Positions 53,401 to 61,128 of a DNA stretch of 64,000 nucleotides are shown here, piece after piece; positions within the stretch are counted from its first letter, which is position 1, and every line of letters begins with the position of its first letter. A program made the position numbers and the translations under genes. Source of the stretch: Alkalicoccus luteus. Its GTDB lineage: Bacteria > Bacillota > Bacilli > Bacillales > Salisediminibacteriaceae. The notes beneath the pieces were generated by a model. The model had not been told where the DNA came from, ran no database searches, and saw only the letters and a program-made list of their open reading frames with translations. The DNA is taken from assembly GCA_052061695.1 (NCBI GenBank), contig JBPZEY010000011.1. One strand, written 5' to 3'.

Positions 53401-53643
53401 ACAAACACCGGATCTGTCACAGCTGCATGCTGTCTGCTTGATTTCCATCATCGAATCCGGATATATATCGACGGCAAACCGCTGCCTGTAGCGCTCTACA
53501 TAAATCCTGAACCGTTTTTTCTCCTGGTCCCAGAGCATTTCTTTTACGCTTTCTTCCTGATGATAGACTTGCGCGATTTTTAGTTGCTCAGGCGCCTGCA
53601 CCTCATGCTGCAGCGCGTCCGCTGTTAATTCCGTTAAACGCAA
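50404..53643 (-). CDS. SNF2-family helicase with SWIM zinc finger
   Basis: A 1079-residue DNA translocase of the bacterial SNF2 (RapA-unlike, SNF/Rad54) group. A SWIM zinc finger lies at the N-terminus (ACSCDRSGVCVH, C73, C75, C81, H83). A long middle domain is followed by the helicase core: LADDMGLGKTLQTIAFLAG (motif I), LDEAQNVKN (motif II), ALSGTPIENALEELYSIFQI (motif III), VFLVSLKAGGTGLNLT-type motif V and DRVYRFGQKKVVQV (motif VI). The start is the ATG at 53643. The cellular role of these bacterial SNF2 proteins is unclear. Confidence 0.93.
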   Translation of the reverse strand: MRLTELTADALQHEVQAPEQLKIAQVYHQEESVKEMLWDQEKKRFRIYVERYRQRFAVDIYPDSMMEIKQTACSCDRSGVCVHILAALLYMGENRIHAWLAERDPSFTAPEPQAVSSWQDRETAALLAEFESLFVPPAASVDRFERTKLQIQFELKLYPSFYEEAPGSIELELKAGTERLYIVRSLPDFLHAVQAGEAYRFTEKFSFYPEEHAVDEDDLDVLREASVLVNVQQMYEDRYAVRKEGDMRSFDIPAPFAASFLRLLKGRNVVVLAAEGQKQPFRLEDMEKPFRFEAEEVQEGAYTLHWKNGHQLQYFGSSYPVCYYKNRFLWIPEEQRSVIEKLYFQLSLADQPIITFSSTYLEPLASVLLPQLKAVGTVQTAEALDHKIDMIPLKARLLLDYAASRLTAQVIFQYGHEEINPFRENESRGERIIVRDMKKEYQLMALIEEAPLKYNGTELFIDHFPDLLYFLSSWLPVLSEEFEVYLPASLRDLIYLPEEAPEVTAEVDEGTGELSVHISTEAVPQDELDAIVEAVMEGRRYYERQDGTYIPLHDVSFDAVRELMERYRTAVGGKPSASMTMPLKEAFHLEEARILSARTDSFQKLIQRLLDPSDIDFKEPEQLLADMRDYQKTGYQWMTSLDYYGFGGVLADDMGLGKTLQTIAFLAGRKERGPLKQALILCPSSVTYNWKKELERFAPHLTAGIIGGAKSEREAQFTQYADRDVLISSYPVIRRDHSMFCERHFDVLILDEAQNVKNAGTKTAKAVRDLHCKTAFALSGTPIENALEELYSIFQIVLPGLFPGKEAFQSLEESAVAARIRPFILRRRKRDVLRELPEKLESVEYTELTQAQRTLYSTQLQLLRKEASEARLTDSWKEKSMQILAGLTRLRQICSHPGMFMEDYEGGSEKLERLMEYTEEALVNGRRIVIFSQFTTMLALMKERFDKRGADYFYLDGKTPGEERVQMAERFNSGEHDLFLVSLKAGGTGLNLTGGDTVILFDSWWNPAVEDQAADRVYRFGQKKVVQVTKMIAAGTIEEKIHEMQARKRDLLDRVVQPGETMLKTLGREEIEELLEMDS

Positions 53644-53872
53644 TTCCGTTCCTCCTCCTTGTACAGAGCGCCCTGTACTCAGCCGATACGGACCGAGCTA
53701 AACACTACCCTTCATCATATCAAAAAAACGCAGAGCCGGAAAATATGTGAGCAGGTAAAGCGCTCTGCCTGCAGAGGAGTACGCTTTTCAGCTTTGATCA
53801 GCAATACCCCGAATCAGTCGACGTGCACCGTCCTGCTGCAAAAGACGTTTTGTTATTTACCGCCACGACAAA

Positions 53873-53900
53873 AGAAGAACCCTCCAGAGAGGGTTCTTCG
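53873..53900. terminator. Terminator, left copy flanking element F
   Basis: Hairpin GAACCCTCCAGAGAGGGTTC with AGAA and TTCG flanks; the 28-bp unit is identical to 54518-54545. Confidence 0.88.
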
Positions 53901-54517
53901 CAGAGTGTTGATAACGTCATTTCATGTGAATGACCTTGCATTTGCCTGCATCTGCGGACACTCGCTTTCCGGAGGGAACGGCCTCAGCTAACCGCTTCTT
54001 CCTTTCGTCCGCCGGATCTTCGCCTCGTTCTGATCCTCCCGGAGTCGAGTTTCCTCCGATTTAGCAGCTGGCTGTCGGTTGAAACCCTGGTGATGATTCA
54101 CACGAGCTTGTTCCATCTAGAGGGAACCTTTCGTTAGGCAGCGCTTCGATGTCGAATCGGGATGAACGTCAACGTATCCACCCAAAAAAGCCGCAGCGTC
54201 CAGCGATTGGAACGTTTTTCTCCATCAAACAAATTCATTTCCCCTTTATGTCCGGCGTGCCCGTGGAAGCCGCGCAGCCTGAAGATGCCGTGCCGTTCAG
54301 ATCTGCAAACGGCATCCACGCACGAGCGGAGCCGGACTGGGTCTTGAAGGCTTCTTGTATGAAGCCTGTGTCCGAGTGAAGCCGCGCCATCCTTCCCTTC
54401 ATACAAGGATCATCCTGAGAAATAGCTGAAAGCAAGCCCACGGCAGGCTCGGTAAACAGAGGGAAAAGTCAATCAATCGAATAAACATGTAAACAAATTG
54501 ACTTTATCAACGGCCTG
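53901..54517 (+). mobile_element. Terminator-nested element, copy F (full length)
   Basis: A 617-bp element. Left end CAGAGTGTTGATAACGTCA, right end TGACTTTATCAACGGCCTG. The central part from about 54040 to 54230 is almost identical to copy D, indicating recent spread. The right half keeps the hairpins GCCGTTC/GAACGGC-type (near 54290) and GGCTTC/GAAGCC (near 54350). Flanked by perfect 28-bp terminator duplications. Non-coding. Confidence 0.9.
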
Positions 54518-54545
54518 AGAAGAACCCTCCAGAGAGGGTTCTTCG
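54518..54545. terminator. Terminator, right copy flanking element F
   Basis: Same 28 bp as 53873-53900. It lies 32 bp past the flavin reductase stop and most likely is that gene's native terminator. Confidence 0.9.
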
Positions 54546-54577
54546 ATGCGGGTGCCTTCTAGCTCCAAGCAGTCCAG

Positions 54578-55192
54578 TTACTTTCGGGAATCCGGCCGCT
54601 CCAGTTCAAATATCGTGCCGAGACCGGCATACTGCTTGCCGCCAAGGCGTGAAACAGGCTTCCACTTATCCGAGCGGACGCGTCCATTATCCAGCAGCTT
54701 GTCTTCGATTTCATAGTGCACGATGCGGCCGAGAATAAGGTCTGTTGCCGATTCTTCCCCTTCAATGATAAGGTGACGTTCGAGACGGCATTCCAGCCTT
54801 ATCGGGGATTCCTTTAACGACGGTACAGCGACAACATGGCTGGGATCCGGTGTCATTCCAGCCCGAACGACTTCACTCTCGTCCGGCTTCAGCGACGCAG
54901 ACGCCTCGTTCGCCTGTTCTACGTTTTTTTCCGTGACAACGTGCACAACGAATTCGTTTAACTTGAGAATATTGCGGCATGTATCCTTTTGCTGGCCTTC
55001 TTTGCGGCCGATTGCGATCGAAATCAGCGGCGGATCGGCGGATACGATGTTGAAATAGCTGAACGGCGCTGCATTCAGAACACCTGCTTCCGACAATGAA
55101 GTCACGAGTGCTATTGGACGGGGAGTCACAAGGGACGTAAGCAGCCGGTAATTTTCTTTTTTTCCAAGCTCCTCCGGATTCAGCCCTTTCAT
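54578..55192 (-). CDS. Flavin reductase family protein (FMN-binding)
   Basis: A 204-residue protein of the flavin reductase/FMN-binding split-barrel type. The N-terminal block YRLLTSLVTPRPIALVTSLSEAGVLNAAPFSYFNIVSADPPLISIAIG is the FMN phosphate and isoalloxazine region, followed by DTCRNILKLNEFVVHVV. The partner oxygenase is unknown. It begins 4 bp inside the end of the upstream hydrolase gene (coordinates overlap 55189-55192), so translation is likely coupled. Confidence 0.9.
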   Translation of the reverse strand: MKGLNPEELGKKENYRLLTSLVTPRPIALVTSLSEAGVLNAAPFSYFNIVSADPPLISIAIGRKEGQQKDTCRNILKLNEFVVHVVTEKNVEQANEASASLKPDESEVVRAGMTPDPSHVVAVPSLKESPIRLECRLERHLIIEGEESATDLILGRIVHYEIEDKLLDNGRVRSDKWKPVSRLGGKQYAGLGTIFELERPDSRK

Positions 55193-55806
55193 GAGCTGCT
55201 ATCCGCATGTTCTTTATAAAACGAAGCAGCCTGCTCGACTTCATCCCGAGTCAGCTGATGCCCCATCTGTGCCCAGTACAATTTGATTGCTGCTCCTTTA
55301 TCCTTCAAATGGCCGTAGAGTTCTTCTGTTTCCTCCGGCGGACAGATTGGATCGTTTGAACCTGCACCGATAAACACCGGCAGTCCGCTCATATCCGGGA
55401 GATTAAGATCTCGTATCGGAACCATCGGATGAAATAGAAAAGCAGATTGAAACGGCCGCTCATAGTGATACAGCAGACTGGCGGCTATATTTGCTCCATT
55501 CGAATACCCAACTGCTGTCACGTGCTCCCGCTCAAATCCATATTCAGCGGCCGCTTCATCAATAAAATCGTGCAGCTCTTTTGTACGGAATTTTAAATCT
55601 TCTTCATCAAAAACCCCTTCGCGAAGTCTTCTAAAAAACCGGTTCATCCCGTTCTCATCTACATTTCCGCGAACTCCCAGTACAGCCGCATTGGGATCTA
55701 TCATATCAGCAAGCGGCAGCAAATCTTCCTCATTCCCTCCCGTGCCGTGCAGCAGGAGGAGGGTTTTCTTGCTTCCGGATTTTGATTCTTTAAATACGTG
55801 CTTCAT
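55189..55806 (-). CDS. MhqD-like alpha/beta hydrolase (carboxylesterase)
   Basis: A 205-residue serine hydrolase of the phospholipase/carboxylesterase family. Oxyanion region LLLLHGTGGNEEDLLPLA, nucleophile elbow VGYSNGANIAASLL with the catalytic Ser, then IGAGSNDPICP with the Asp and MGHQLT with the His. It resembles MhqD, which in B. subtilis lies in the quinone-responsive mhqNOD operon; here the partner is a flavin reductase instead. A promoter lies upstream at 55850-55879. Confidence 0.88.
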   Translation of the reverse strand: MKHVFKESKSGSKKTLLLLHGTGGNEEDLLPLADMIDPNAAVLGVRGNVDENGMNRFFRRLREGVFDEEDLKFRTKELHDFIDEAAAEYGFEREHVTAVGYSNGANIAASLLYHYERPFQSAFLFHPMVPIRDLNLPDMSGLPVFIGAGSNDPICPPEETEELYGHLKDKGAAIKLYWAQMGHQLTRDEVEQAASFYKEHADSSS

Positions 55807-55849
55807 TTGTTTTCACACCTTCCACTTTAAAAAAGTAAGCAATATAAAA

Positions 55850-55879
55850 AGTATACTGTTTTCATTCCCCATAATGCAA
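55850..55879 (-). promoter_or_regulatory. Sigma-A promoter of the hydrolase-flavin reductase operon
   Basis: Minus strand TTGCAT (55879-55874), 18 bp spacer, TATACT (55855-55850), about 44 bp ahead of the start codon. Confidence 0.6.
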
Positions 55880-55990
55880 CCTGTTAACCGTTTTAACTCA
55901 ATGAAAGCAGGATAGTATAAATTGTGCCATTATTCAGATAAAATAAGATCAGCTGCCTGGCAGCAGATCTTGCATGAGAGGATGATAAAG

Positions 55991-57307
55991 TTGAAGAAAG
56001 CTGTGGAATCTGTACTGGTAAACGAATTTGTCGATGGCATCCTTGATCCTTCCCGGGAAATGATCGGTCCTGTAAAGGACGGCGGGCATATTATTGCCAA
56101 TACGTCTCCCGGCTGCTGGGGTCCGATGATCACTCCCAGCCTGAAGGGCGGTCATGAAGTAACAAAACCGGTTTATGTGGAAGGAGCAGAACCAGGCGAT
56201 ACGATTGTGATCTCCATTAAGTCTATTCGCGTCACATCGATTGCGACAGCTTCCGGAAATGACAAACCTGTAGAGGGACGTTTTCTGGGGGACCCTTTTG
56301 TCGCAGTTCAATGTCCGGACTGCGGGCTGATGCACCCGGAAACAGAACTGAAAGGTACCGGTCAGACAGCAGTTCGCTGCAAAGCATGCGGAGCAGACGT
56401 CACTCCTTTCCAGTTTACTAATGCATATACGATGACATTTGATGACAAAAAATCAATCGGACTCACGCTTGATCAGGAAGGAGCTCAGGAAGTTGCTGAA
56501 AATGGCAAGCATTTTATGGCAACGCCGGAAAACTCGATCCAAAATCCGATTGTGGCCTTCGGCCCTCATGACATTCAAGGTCTTGCTGCTCGCGTCCGCC
56601 CATTTCTCGGCCAGCTTGGCACCACCCCTTCGATCCCATTTCCTGACTCTCACAATGCCGGTGATTTTGGGTCCTTTCTCGTAGGTGCTCCTCATGAGTT
56701 TGCGCTTACCGAAGAGGAGCTGGACCATCGCACAGACGGGCATATGGATATCAGCCGCGCCCGGGAAGGCGCTGTCGTGCTCGCTCCTGTCAAGGTGCCG
56801 GGCGGCGGTGTTTATCTTGGCGATATGCACGCTATGCAGGGAGATGGAGAAATCGCCGGTCATACGACGGACGTCTCAGGAATTGTTACGCTTCAAGTGC
56901 GTGTTATAAAAGGGCTCAAGCTGGAAGGTCCAATTCTTTTGCCGGTCTATGAAGACCTTCCTTACCTCGCCAAACCGTTTACAGAAGCTGAACGCGAAGA
57001 TGTGATCCGCCTTGCCTCCTGCTGGAAAATGACGGACAAACTTGAATCCTCCCTGCCCCTTTCATTTGTCGGCACAGGTCCTGATTTAAATCAGGCTACC
57101 GCCAACGGCATGGAACGTGCTGCTTCTTTGCTCGGTATAACGGTTCCTGAAGTCATGAACCGGACGACTGTTACCGGATCCATTGAAATAGGCCGGCATC
57201 CGGGTGTTGTGACCATTACGTTTCTCGTCCCAATTCCGCTGCTTGAAAAAGTAAAGCTCGATTATACGGCAATCGAACAGTACGGCCCTCCCGCCGGAAA
57301 CAGCTGA
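55991..57307 (+). CDS. Acetamidase/formamidase family amidohydrolase with zinc-ribbon insert
   Basis: Acetamidase/formamidase-family enzyme, 438 residues. Family motifs: YVEGAEPGDTIVISI near 62, GCWGPMI, IPFPDSHNAGDFGSF and GDMHAMQGDGEIAGHT. Two CxxC pairs (Cys108/111 in CPDCG and Cys130/133 in CKACG) form a probable zinc ribbon between the N-terminal and core parts. The start is taken as TTG 55991, nine bases past GAGAGG; the ATG at 55982 directly abuts that site. The substrate, a small amide, is not determined. A divergent promoter region lies upstream. Confidence 0.87.
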   Translation: MKKAVESVLVNEFVDGILDPSREMIGPVKDGGHIIANTSPGCWGPMITPSLKGGHEVTKPVYVEGAEPGDTIVISIKSIRVTSIATASGNDKPVEGRFLGDPFVAVQCPDCGLMHPETELKGTGQTAVRCKACGADVTPFQFTNAYTMTFDDKKSIGLTLDQEGAQEVAENGKHFMATPENSIQNPIVAFGPHDIQGLAARVRPFLGQLGTTPSIPFPDSHNAGDFGSFLVGAPHEFALTEEELDHRTDGHMDISRAREGAVVLAPVKVPGGGVYLGDMHAMQGDGEIAGHTTDVSGIVTLQVRVIKGLKLEGPILLPVYEDLPYLAKPFTEAEREDVIRLASCWKMTDKLESSLPLSFVGTGPDLNQATANGMERAASLLGITVPEVMNRTTVTGSIEIGRHPGVVTITFLVPIPLLEKVKLDYTAIEQYGPPAGNS

Positions 57308-57383
57308 CTTTCGCTTCATTGCCTGCGCCTGTTAAATGCGGTACACTTTCATACAGATTATGAAAAAGGTTGGGTGTCCCCTT

Positions 57384-59501
57384 ATGCTGAAACAGGCTCA
57401 GGAAACGTTAAAAACCTATTACGGCCATGATTCCTTCCGGCCGGGTCAGGAAGCTGTCCTGACCCGGCTGTTTGACGGCAGACATACGATGGGCATGATG
57501 CCGACCGGAGGCGGAAAATCTGTCTGCTATCAGATTCCGTCCCTGCTTTTTTCTGGCGTCACCCTCGTGATTTCTCCTTTAATTTCACTGATGAAGGACC
57601 AAGTGGATGAATTAAGAGAAGCAGGAATCAATGCCACCTACATTAACAGCTCTCTCTCGTTTGAAGAAACTGGGAAACGGTTGGACGAGATTCGCCTGGG
57701 GCTGCAAAAGCTCGTTTATATTGCACCGGAGCGATTGGAATCTCCTTCGTTTATGAAGATGCTTCAACAGCTGCCTATCTCCATGATCGCAGTCGACGAA
57801 GCCCACTGTCTTTCGCAGTGGGGGCACGATTTCAGACCGAGCTACATGCGTATTCCAGAGCTGATAGCCAGACTGCCCGGCCAGCCAGTCGTCCTGGCCT
57901 TAACGGCCACTGCGACAAAAGAAGTAGCTGCTGATATTTGCTCTGCCCTGCATATTGAATCAGACAGCGTAATCCGTACTGGATTTGCACGGGATAACCT
58001 CTCCTTTCACGTGTTAAAGGGGACGGACCGTGACCAGTATCTGCTGGACTACGTAAAAAAAGATGCAGAAGCTTCAGGAATCATTTACTGTGCGACCCGT
58101 AAAGAAGTGGAACGGCTCACCGATCTCCTCCAAAAAAACGGTGTCGAAGCTGGAAAATACCATGGGGGGATGGATAACGAAGAACGGCGCCAGGCTCAAG
58201 AGCTTTTCGTTTACGATGTGGTGAAAGTAATGGTCGCGACAAATGCGTTTGGAATGGGAATTAACAAGTCAAACGTCCGGTACGTGATTCACCGGCAGCT
58301 GCCACGCAATATTGAAAGCTATTATCAGGAAGCCGGGCGCGCAGGCCGTGACGGTGCCGCCAGTGAATGTCTGCTGCTCTTCTCCCCCCAGGACGCCCAG
58401 ATTCAACAGTTCCTGATTGACCAGTCGCAAATGAGCGACGAACGAAAGGAAATGGAATTCCAGAAACTGCAGAAAATGCTGCACTACTGTCATGCAGAAA
58501 GCTGTCTGCAGCAGTATATTCTGGACTATTTCGATGATTACGGCACAGAGCCTTGCGGAAGATGTTCGGAGTGTGTCGACGAGCGATCCAGAGAAGACAT
58601 AACCAAGGAAGCACAGATGGTGTTCTCCTGTATGAGACGAATGGGCGAACGATTCGGTAAAACGGTCATAGCCCAGGTTCTGACAGGTTCTAGAAATCAA
58701 AAGATCAAAGAGTGGCGTTTTGACCAGCTGTCCACCTTTGGACTTATGAAGCAGTATTCCCAAAAGGAGGTCGCGCAGCTTATCGATTTTCTTGCAGCCA
58801 GCCGTTACCTTGAGCTTTCCGGCGGAGGCTATCCGGTCCCAAAGCTGTCCGAAAAAGTTCTTCCTGTTCTCCGCGGTGAAGCCGCGGTTTACCGGAAAAA
58901 AGCACTTCGGCCGCAGCAGGCTTCTGCTGATCATCCGCTCTTTCCAATTCTTCGCAGTCTCAGAAGCGAGCTTGCCCGAGCTCACGAGGTGGCTCCATAC
59001 ATGGTTTTCTCGGATCAGACGCTCCATGAGATTTGCGCCCGCCTCCCGCAGACAGAAGAGGAGATGCTGGCCGTCCGAGGTGTTGGCACGAACAAAATGT
59101 ACACCTACGGCAAACGATTCCTTAAAGCGGTCAACGATTATATGGCATCTGAATCCACGGCTCCACGAATGGCGGCGTCCGCGAAGCAGAAAGACGGAAA
59201 AAGCTATGAAGAAACAGCAGCGATGTTTATTGAAGGACATAGCCCGGAAGCGATCAGCACAGCTCGCGGCCTGAAAGAGACAACCGTCCTTCAGCATCTC
59301 ATCGAAGCTTGGGAGAACGACTGGGATGTAGACCTCTCCGAACTCGTTGAGGAGGATGAAGTGGCACTTGTTGAAGAAGTAATCGATCGCGTCGGTCTGG
59401 AAGATGGCTTAAAGCCTGTAAAAGAACATCTTCCTGAAGATATCAGTTATTTCACCCTAAAAGTCACCGCGCTGCTTCAATCCGCAGGACTCCGATCCTA
59501 G
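57384..59501 (+). CDS. recQ: RecQ-type ATP-dependent DNA helicase
   Basis: 3'-5' DNA helicase, 705 residues. Walker A is in MMPTGGGKSVCYQIPSLL, DEAH in AVDEAHCLSQWGHDFRPSY, and motif VI in YYQEAGRAGRDGAASECLLL. The zinc-binding cysteines follow in CHAESCLQQYILDYF then PCGRCSEC. Winged helix and an HRDC domain (LRSELARAHEVAPYMVFSDQTLHEI) come next, and a C-terminal helix-turn-helix (ETTVLQHLIEAW) as in long RecQ forms. The ATG at 57384 has only a weak RBS; ATG 57360 is in frame. The last codons and stop derive from repeat copy G. Confidence 0.93.
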   Translation: MLKQAQETLKTYYGHDSFRPGQEAVLTRLFDGRHTMGMMPTGGGKSVCYQIPSLLFSGVTLVISPLISLMKDQVDELREAGINATYINSSLSFEETGKRLDEIRLGLQKLVYIAPERLESPSFMKMLQQLPISMIAVDEAHCLSQWGHDFRPSYMRIPELIARLPGQPVVLALTATATKEVAADICSALHIESDSVIRTGFARDNLSFHVLKGTDRDQYLLDYVKKDAEASGIIYCATRKEVERLTDLLQKNGVEAGKYHGGMDNEERRQAQELFVYDVVKVMVATNAFGMGINKSNVRYVIHRQLPRNIESYYQEAGRAGRDGAASECLLLFSPQDAQIQQFLIDQSQMSDERKEMEFQKLQKMLHYCHAESCLQQYILDYFDDYGTEPCGRCSECVDERSREDITKEAQMVFSCMRRMGERFGKTVIAQVLTGSRNQKIKEWRFDQLSTFGLMKQYSQKEVAQLIDFLAASRYLELSGGGYPVPKLSEKVLPVLRGEAAVYRKKALRPQQASADHPLFPILRSLRSELARAHEVAPYMVFSDQTLHEICARLPQTEEEMLAVRGVGTNKMYTYGKRFLKAVNDYMASESTAPRMAASAKQKDGKSYEETAAMFIEGHSPEAISTARGLKETTVLQHLIEAWENDWDVDLSELVEEDEVALVEEVIDRVGLEDGLKPVKEHLPEDISYFTLKVTALLQSAGLRS

Positions 59502-59638
59502 AGGATTAGAACGAGGCAAATATCCTGCACTTTCGACGGAAGAAGGGAAAGCCGAGCCCGTTCCCTCCGGAAAGCGAGGGGCCGCAGAAAAAGGCAGATG
59601 CCATCTTATTCACCTCATATGACGTTACCCACACGTTG
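59487..59638 (-). mobile_element. Partial terminator-nested element, copy G (left-end half only)
   Basis: Reverse-oriented left half of the family. GAGGATTAGAACGAGGC, CCCTCCGGAAAGCGAGGG and a decayed terminal repeat ATGACGTTACCCACACGTTG run up to the terminator at 59638. The other boundary, GGACTCC, falls inside the recQ reading frame at the same internal point as in copy A. Confidence 0.75.
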
Positions 59639-59672
59639 AAGAAGCCGGCTGCAAAAAGCAGCCGGCTTCTTC
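59638..59672. terminator. Bidirectional terminator between recQ and nos
   Basis: GAAGAAGCCGGCTGC-aaaaa-GCAGCCGGCTTCTTC, a perfect 15-bp stem between convergent genes. Confidence 0.93.
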
Positions 59673-59698
59673 ATCTGACAGCGCCCGCTTTAGAGCCG

Positions 59699-60835
59699 TC
59701 AGTTACCGTGGTGCGGCAGCGGTGACGAAGGGACGTGCTTTTTGGGAGACTGGTCTGTAAATGGACAGATCGAAGCCTTTCGGTAGGCGAAACGCGGACT
59801 TTTTTCCTCATCATTATACGTTTCATGAAACACGTGTACAGCAGCAGGTGACATCGGTGGAATCAGCCATGTCCAATCGCCGGTAACCCCTCTTCCAGCC
59901 TTTTTTTCCTTAGCACAAAAGATGCGGAACTGCTCCGCTGCAGTATGATGATCCACGAGGCTGACCCCTTCCTCATGAAAGGAATAAATAACGGCGCGAT
60001 TTAATTCAACGAGCGCCCGGTCCTTCCATAGCGATGCAGGCTTAGCTGTATCCAGACCGAACACATCAGCCACTGCTTCAAGACAATTGTAGCGCCATGT
60101 ATCAGCCAAATTCCGCGCACCGATCTCTGTTCCCATATACCACCCGTTGAAAGGAGAACATGGATAAACAATACCGCCAATTTCAATTTCCATATCTGCA
60201 ATCGCCGGTACGGCATACCATTTCAGCTGCAAATTTGAAAAAGCCTCCTCTTCCGGATGCCGAAGCGGAACTACCAATGCCTCTTCTGCTTTCCATTCAT
60301 ACAGATGGATGCTGCCATCCCGCTTTTGAATCAAGAGCGGAAGGATATCGAAATCAGTCCCTTTCCCTTTCCATCCAGCGGCCTGCGCCTGCTTAGTCAA
60401 TGCTGCAGAAGCCGGGTCTCCTCTGCCGTCCTCATACCCGGCGTAGCGAATCAGCTGATGATTCAGCAGCTGCCATTCTGGCGGTTTACCAGGCTGTGAA
60501 GGAGGGAATATCGTCATGGCCGGCCTGATTTTACCGCCGTTTGTCGTAAACCGCAGATGTTCCCGGCACGCACTAATGACCTCATCCGGCGTATTGACGT
60601 GCCGTTTATCAAAGACGGTAAGCGTATCCCAAAAAAGTCTGCCGATGCACTTGTTTGCATTCCGCCAGGCCGCCTTTGCTCCAAAAGCCAGCTCCTCACC
60701 TGTTTGCACATACGTACCAGTCGCTGCAATTTCCTGATAAACATCGTTTAAACGGTCTGCCAATCCAGTCTTTCCCTGCTCCGTATAATACTGCTGTAAA
60801 AAGGATTGTGCAGCCTGCTCGAGCGTCATTTCCAC
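59699..60835 (-). CDS. nos: Bacterial nitric oxide synthase oxygenase
   Basis: Heme enzyme making NO from arginine; it lacks the reductase domain, as usual in Firmicutes. In the 378 residues, AAWRNANKCIGR holds the heme-ligating Cys63, then LRFTTNGGKIRPAMTIFP and the substrate-binding FNGWYMGTEIGARNLAD with the arginine-binding Glu. TGDWTWLIPPMSPAAVHVFHETY is the pterin-side block. The start is GTG at 60835, seven bases past AGGAGG. Its promoter is on the opposite strand from the thiamine riboswitch in the same gap. Confidence 0.95.
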   Translation of the reverse strand: MEMTLEQAAQSFLQQYYTEQGKTGLADRLNDVYQEIAATGTYVQTGEELAFGAKAAWRNANKCIGRLFWDTLTVFDKRHVNTPDEVISACREHLRFTTNGGKIRPAMTIFPPSQPGKPPEWQLLNHQLIRYAGYEDGRGDPASAALTKQAQAAGWKGKGTDFDILPLLIQKRDGSIHLYEWKAEEALVVPLRHPEEEAFSNLQLKWYAVPAIADMEIEIGGIVYPCSPFNGWYMGTEIGARNLADTWRYNCLEAVADVFGLDTAKPASLWKDRALVELNRAVIYSFHEEGVSLVDHHTAAEQFRIFCAKEKKAGRGVTGDWTWLIPPMSPAAVHVFHETYNDEEKSPRFAYRKASICPFTDQSPKKHVPSSPLPHHGN

Positions 60836-60876
60836 ATGATTTCCTCCTGACTGTCCAGCGAAGCTGTTAATATGAT

Positions 60877-60904
60877 AGTATAAGGAACATCAGTGCTACT
60901 GCAA
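60877..60904 (-). promoter_or_regulatory. Sigma-A promoter of nos
   Basis: Minus strand TTGCAG (60904-60899), 16 bp spacer, TATACT (60882-60877), about 40 bp ahead of the GTG. Confidence 0.6.
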
Positions 60905-60942
60905 GAACGAGCATGATTGTTCACAAATTAATCACGTTTGAC

Positions 60943-61030
60943 CCGCTGGGGGTGCACCATGTGCTGAGACAGAAACTATTTTCTGATCCCCTTGAACCTG
61001 ATCTGGCGTAATACCAGCGTAGGAAAGTGG
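60943..61030 (+). ncRNA. TPP (THI-box) riboswitch
   Basis: Thiamine pyrophosphate aptamer upstream of thiM. The conserved pieces are in order: GGGGGTGC, GTGCTGAGA, then CCCCTTGAACCTGATCTGG, AATACCAGCGTAGGAAAG. Ligand binding should favour the downstream terminator and shut off thiMDE. Confidence 0.95.
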
Positions 61031-61035
61031 ATGAA

Positions 61036-61086
61036 AGCAGCCGTTTTCCGGACTGATCCAGCTTCCGACGAAAACGGCTTTTTTCT
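61036..61086 (+). terminator. Expression-platform terminator of the TPP riboswitch
   Basis: AGCCGTTTTC / GAAAACGGCT with a 20-base loop, then TTTTTT, placed between the aptamer and the thiM ribosome binding site. Confidence 0.9.
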
Positions 61087-61128
61087 ATTCCGCTGTGCAA
61101 GAGATTATATACGTGAAGGAGTGAAAGC

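Noticed and set aside
54134..54406. 90-codon minus-strand frame within copy F
   Set aside because: It lies wholly inside the repeat, is absent or broken in copies B, D and E, and has no RBS.
22939..54545. Repeat family considered as CRISPR-related
   Set aside because: Copies are large, dispersed, in both orientations and have no regular spacing or short spacers; no cas genes are present.
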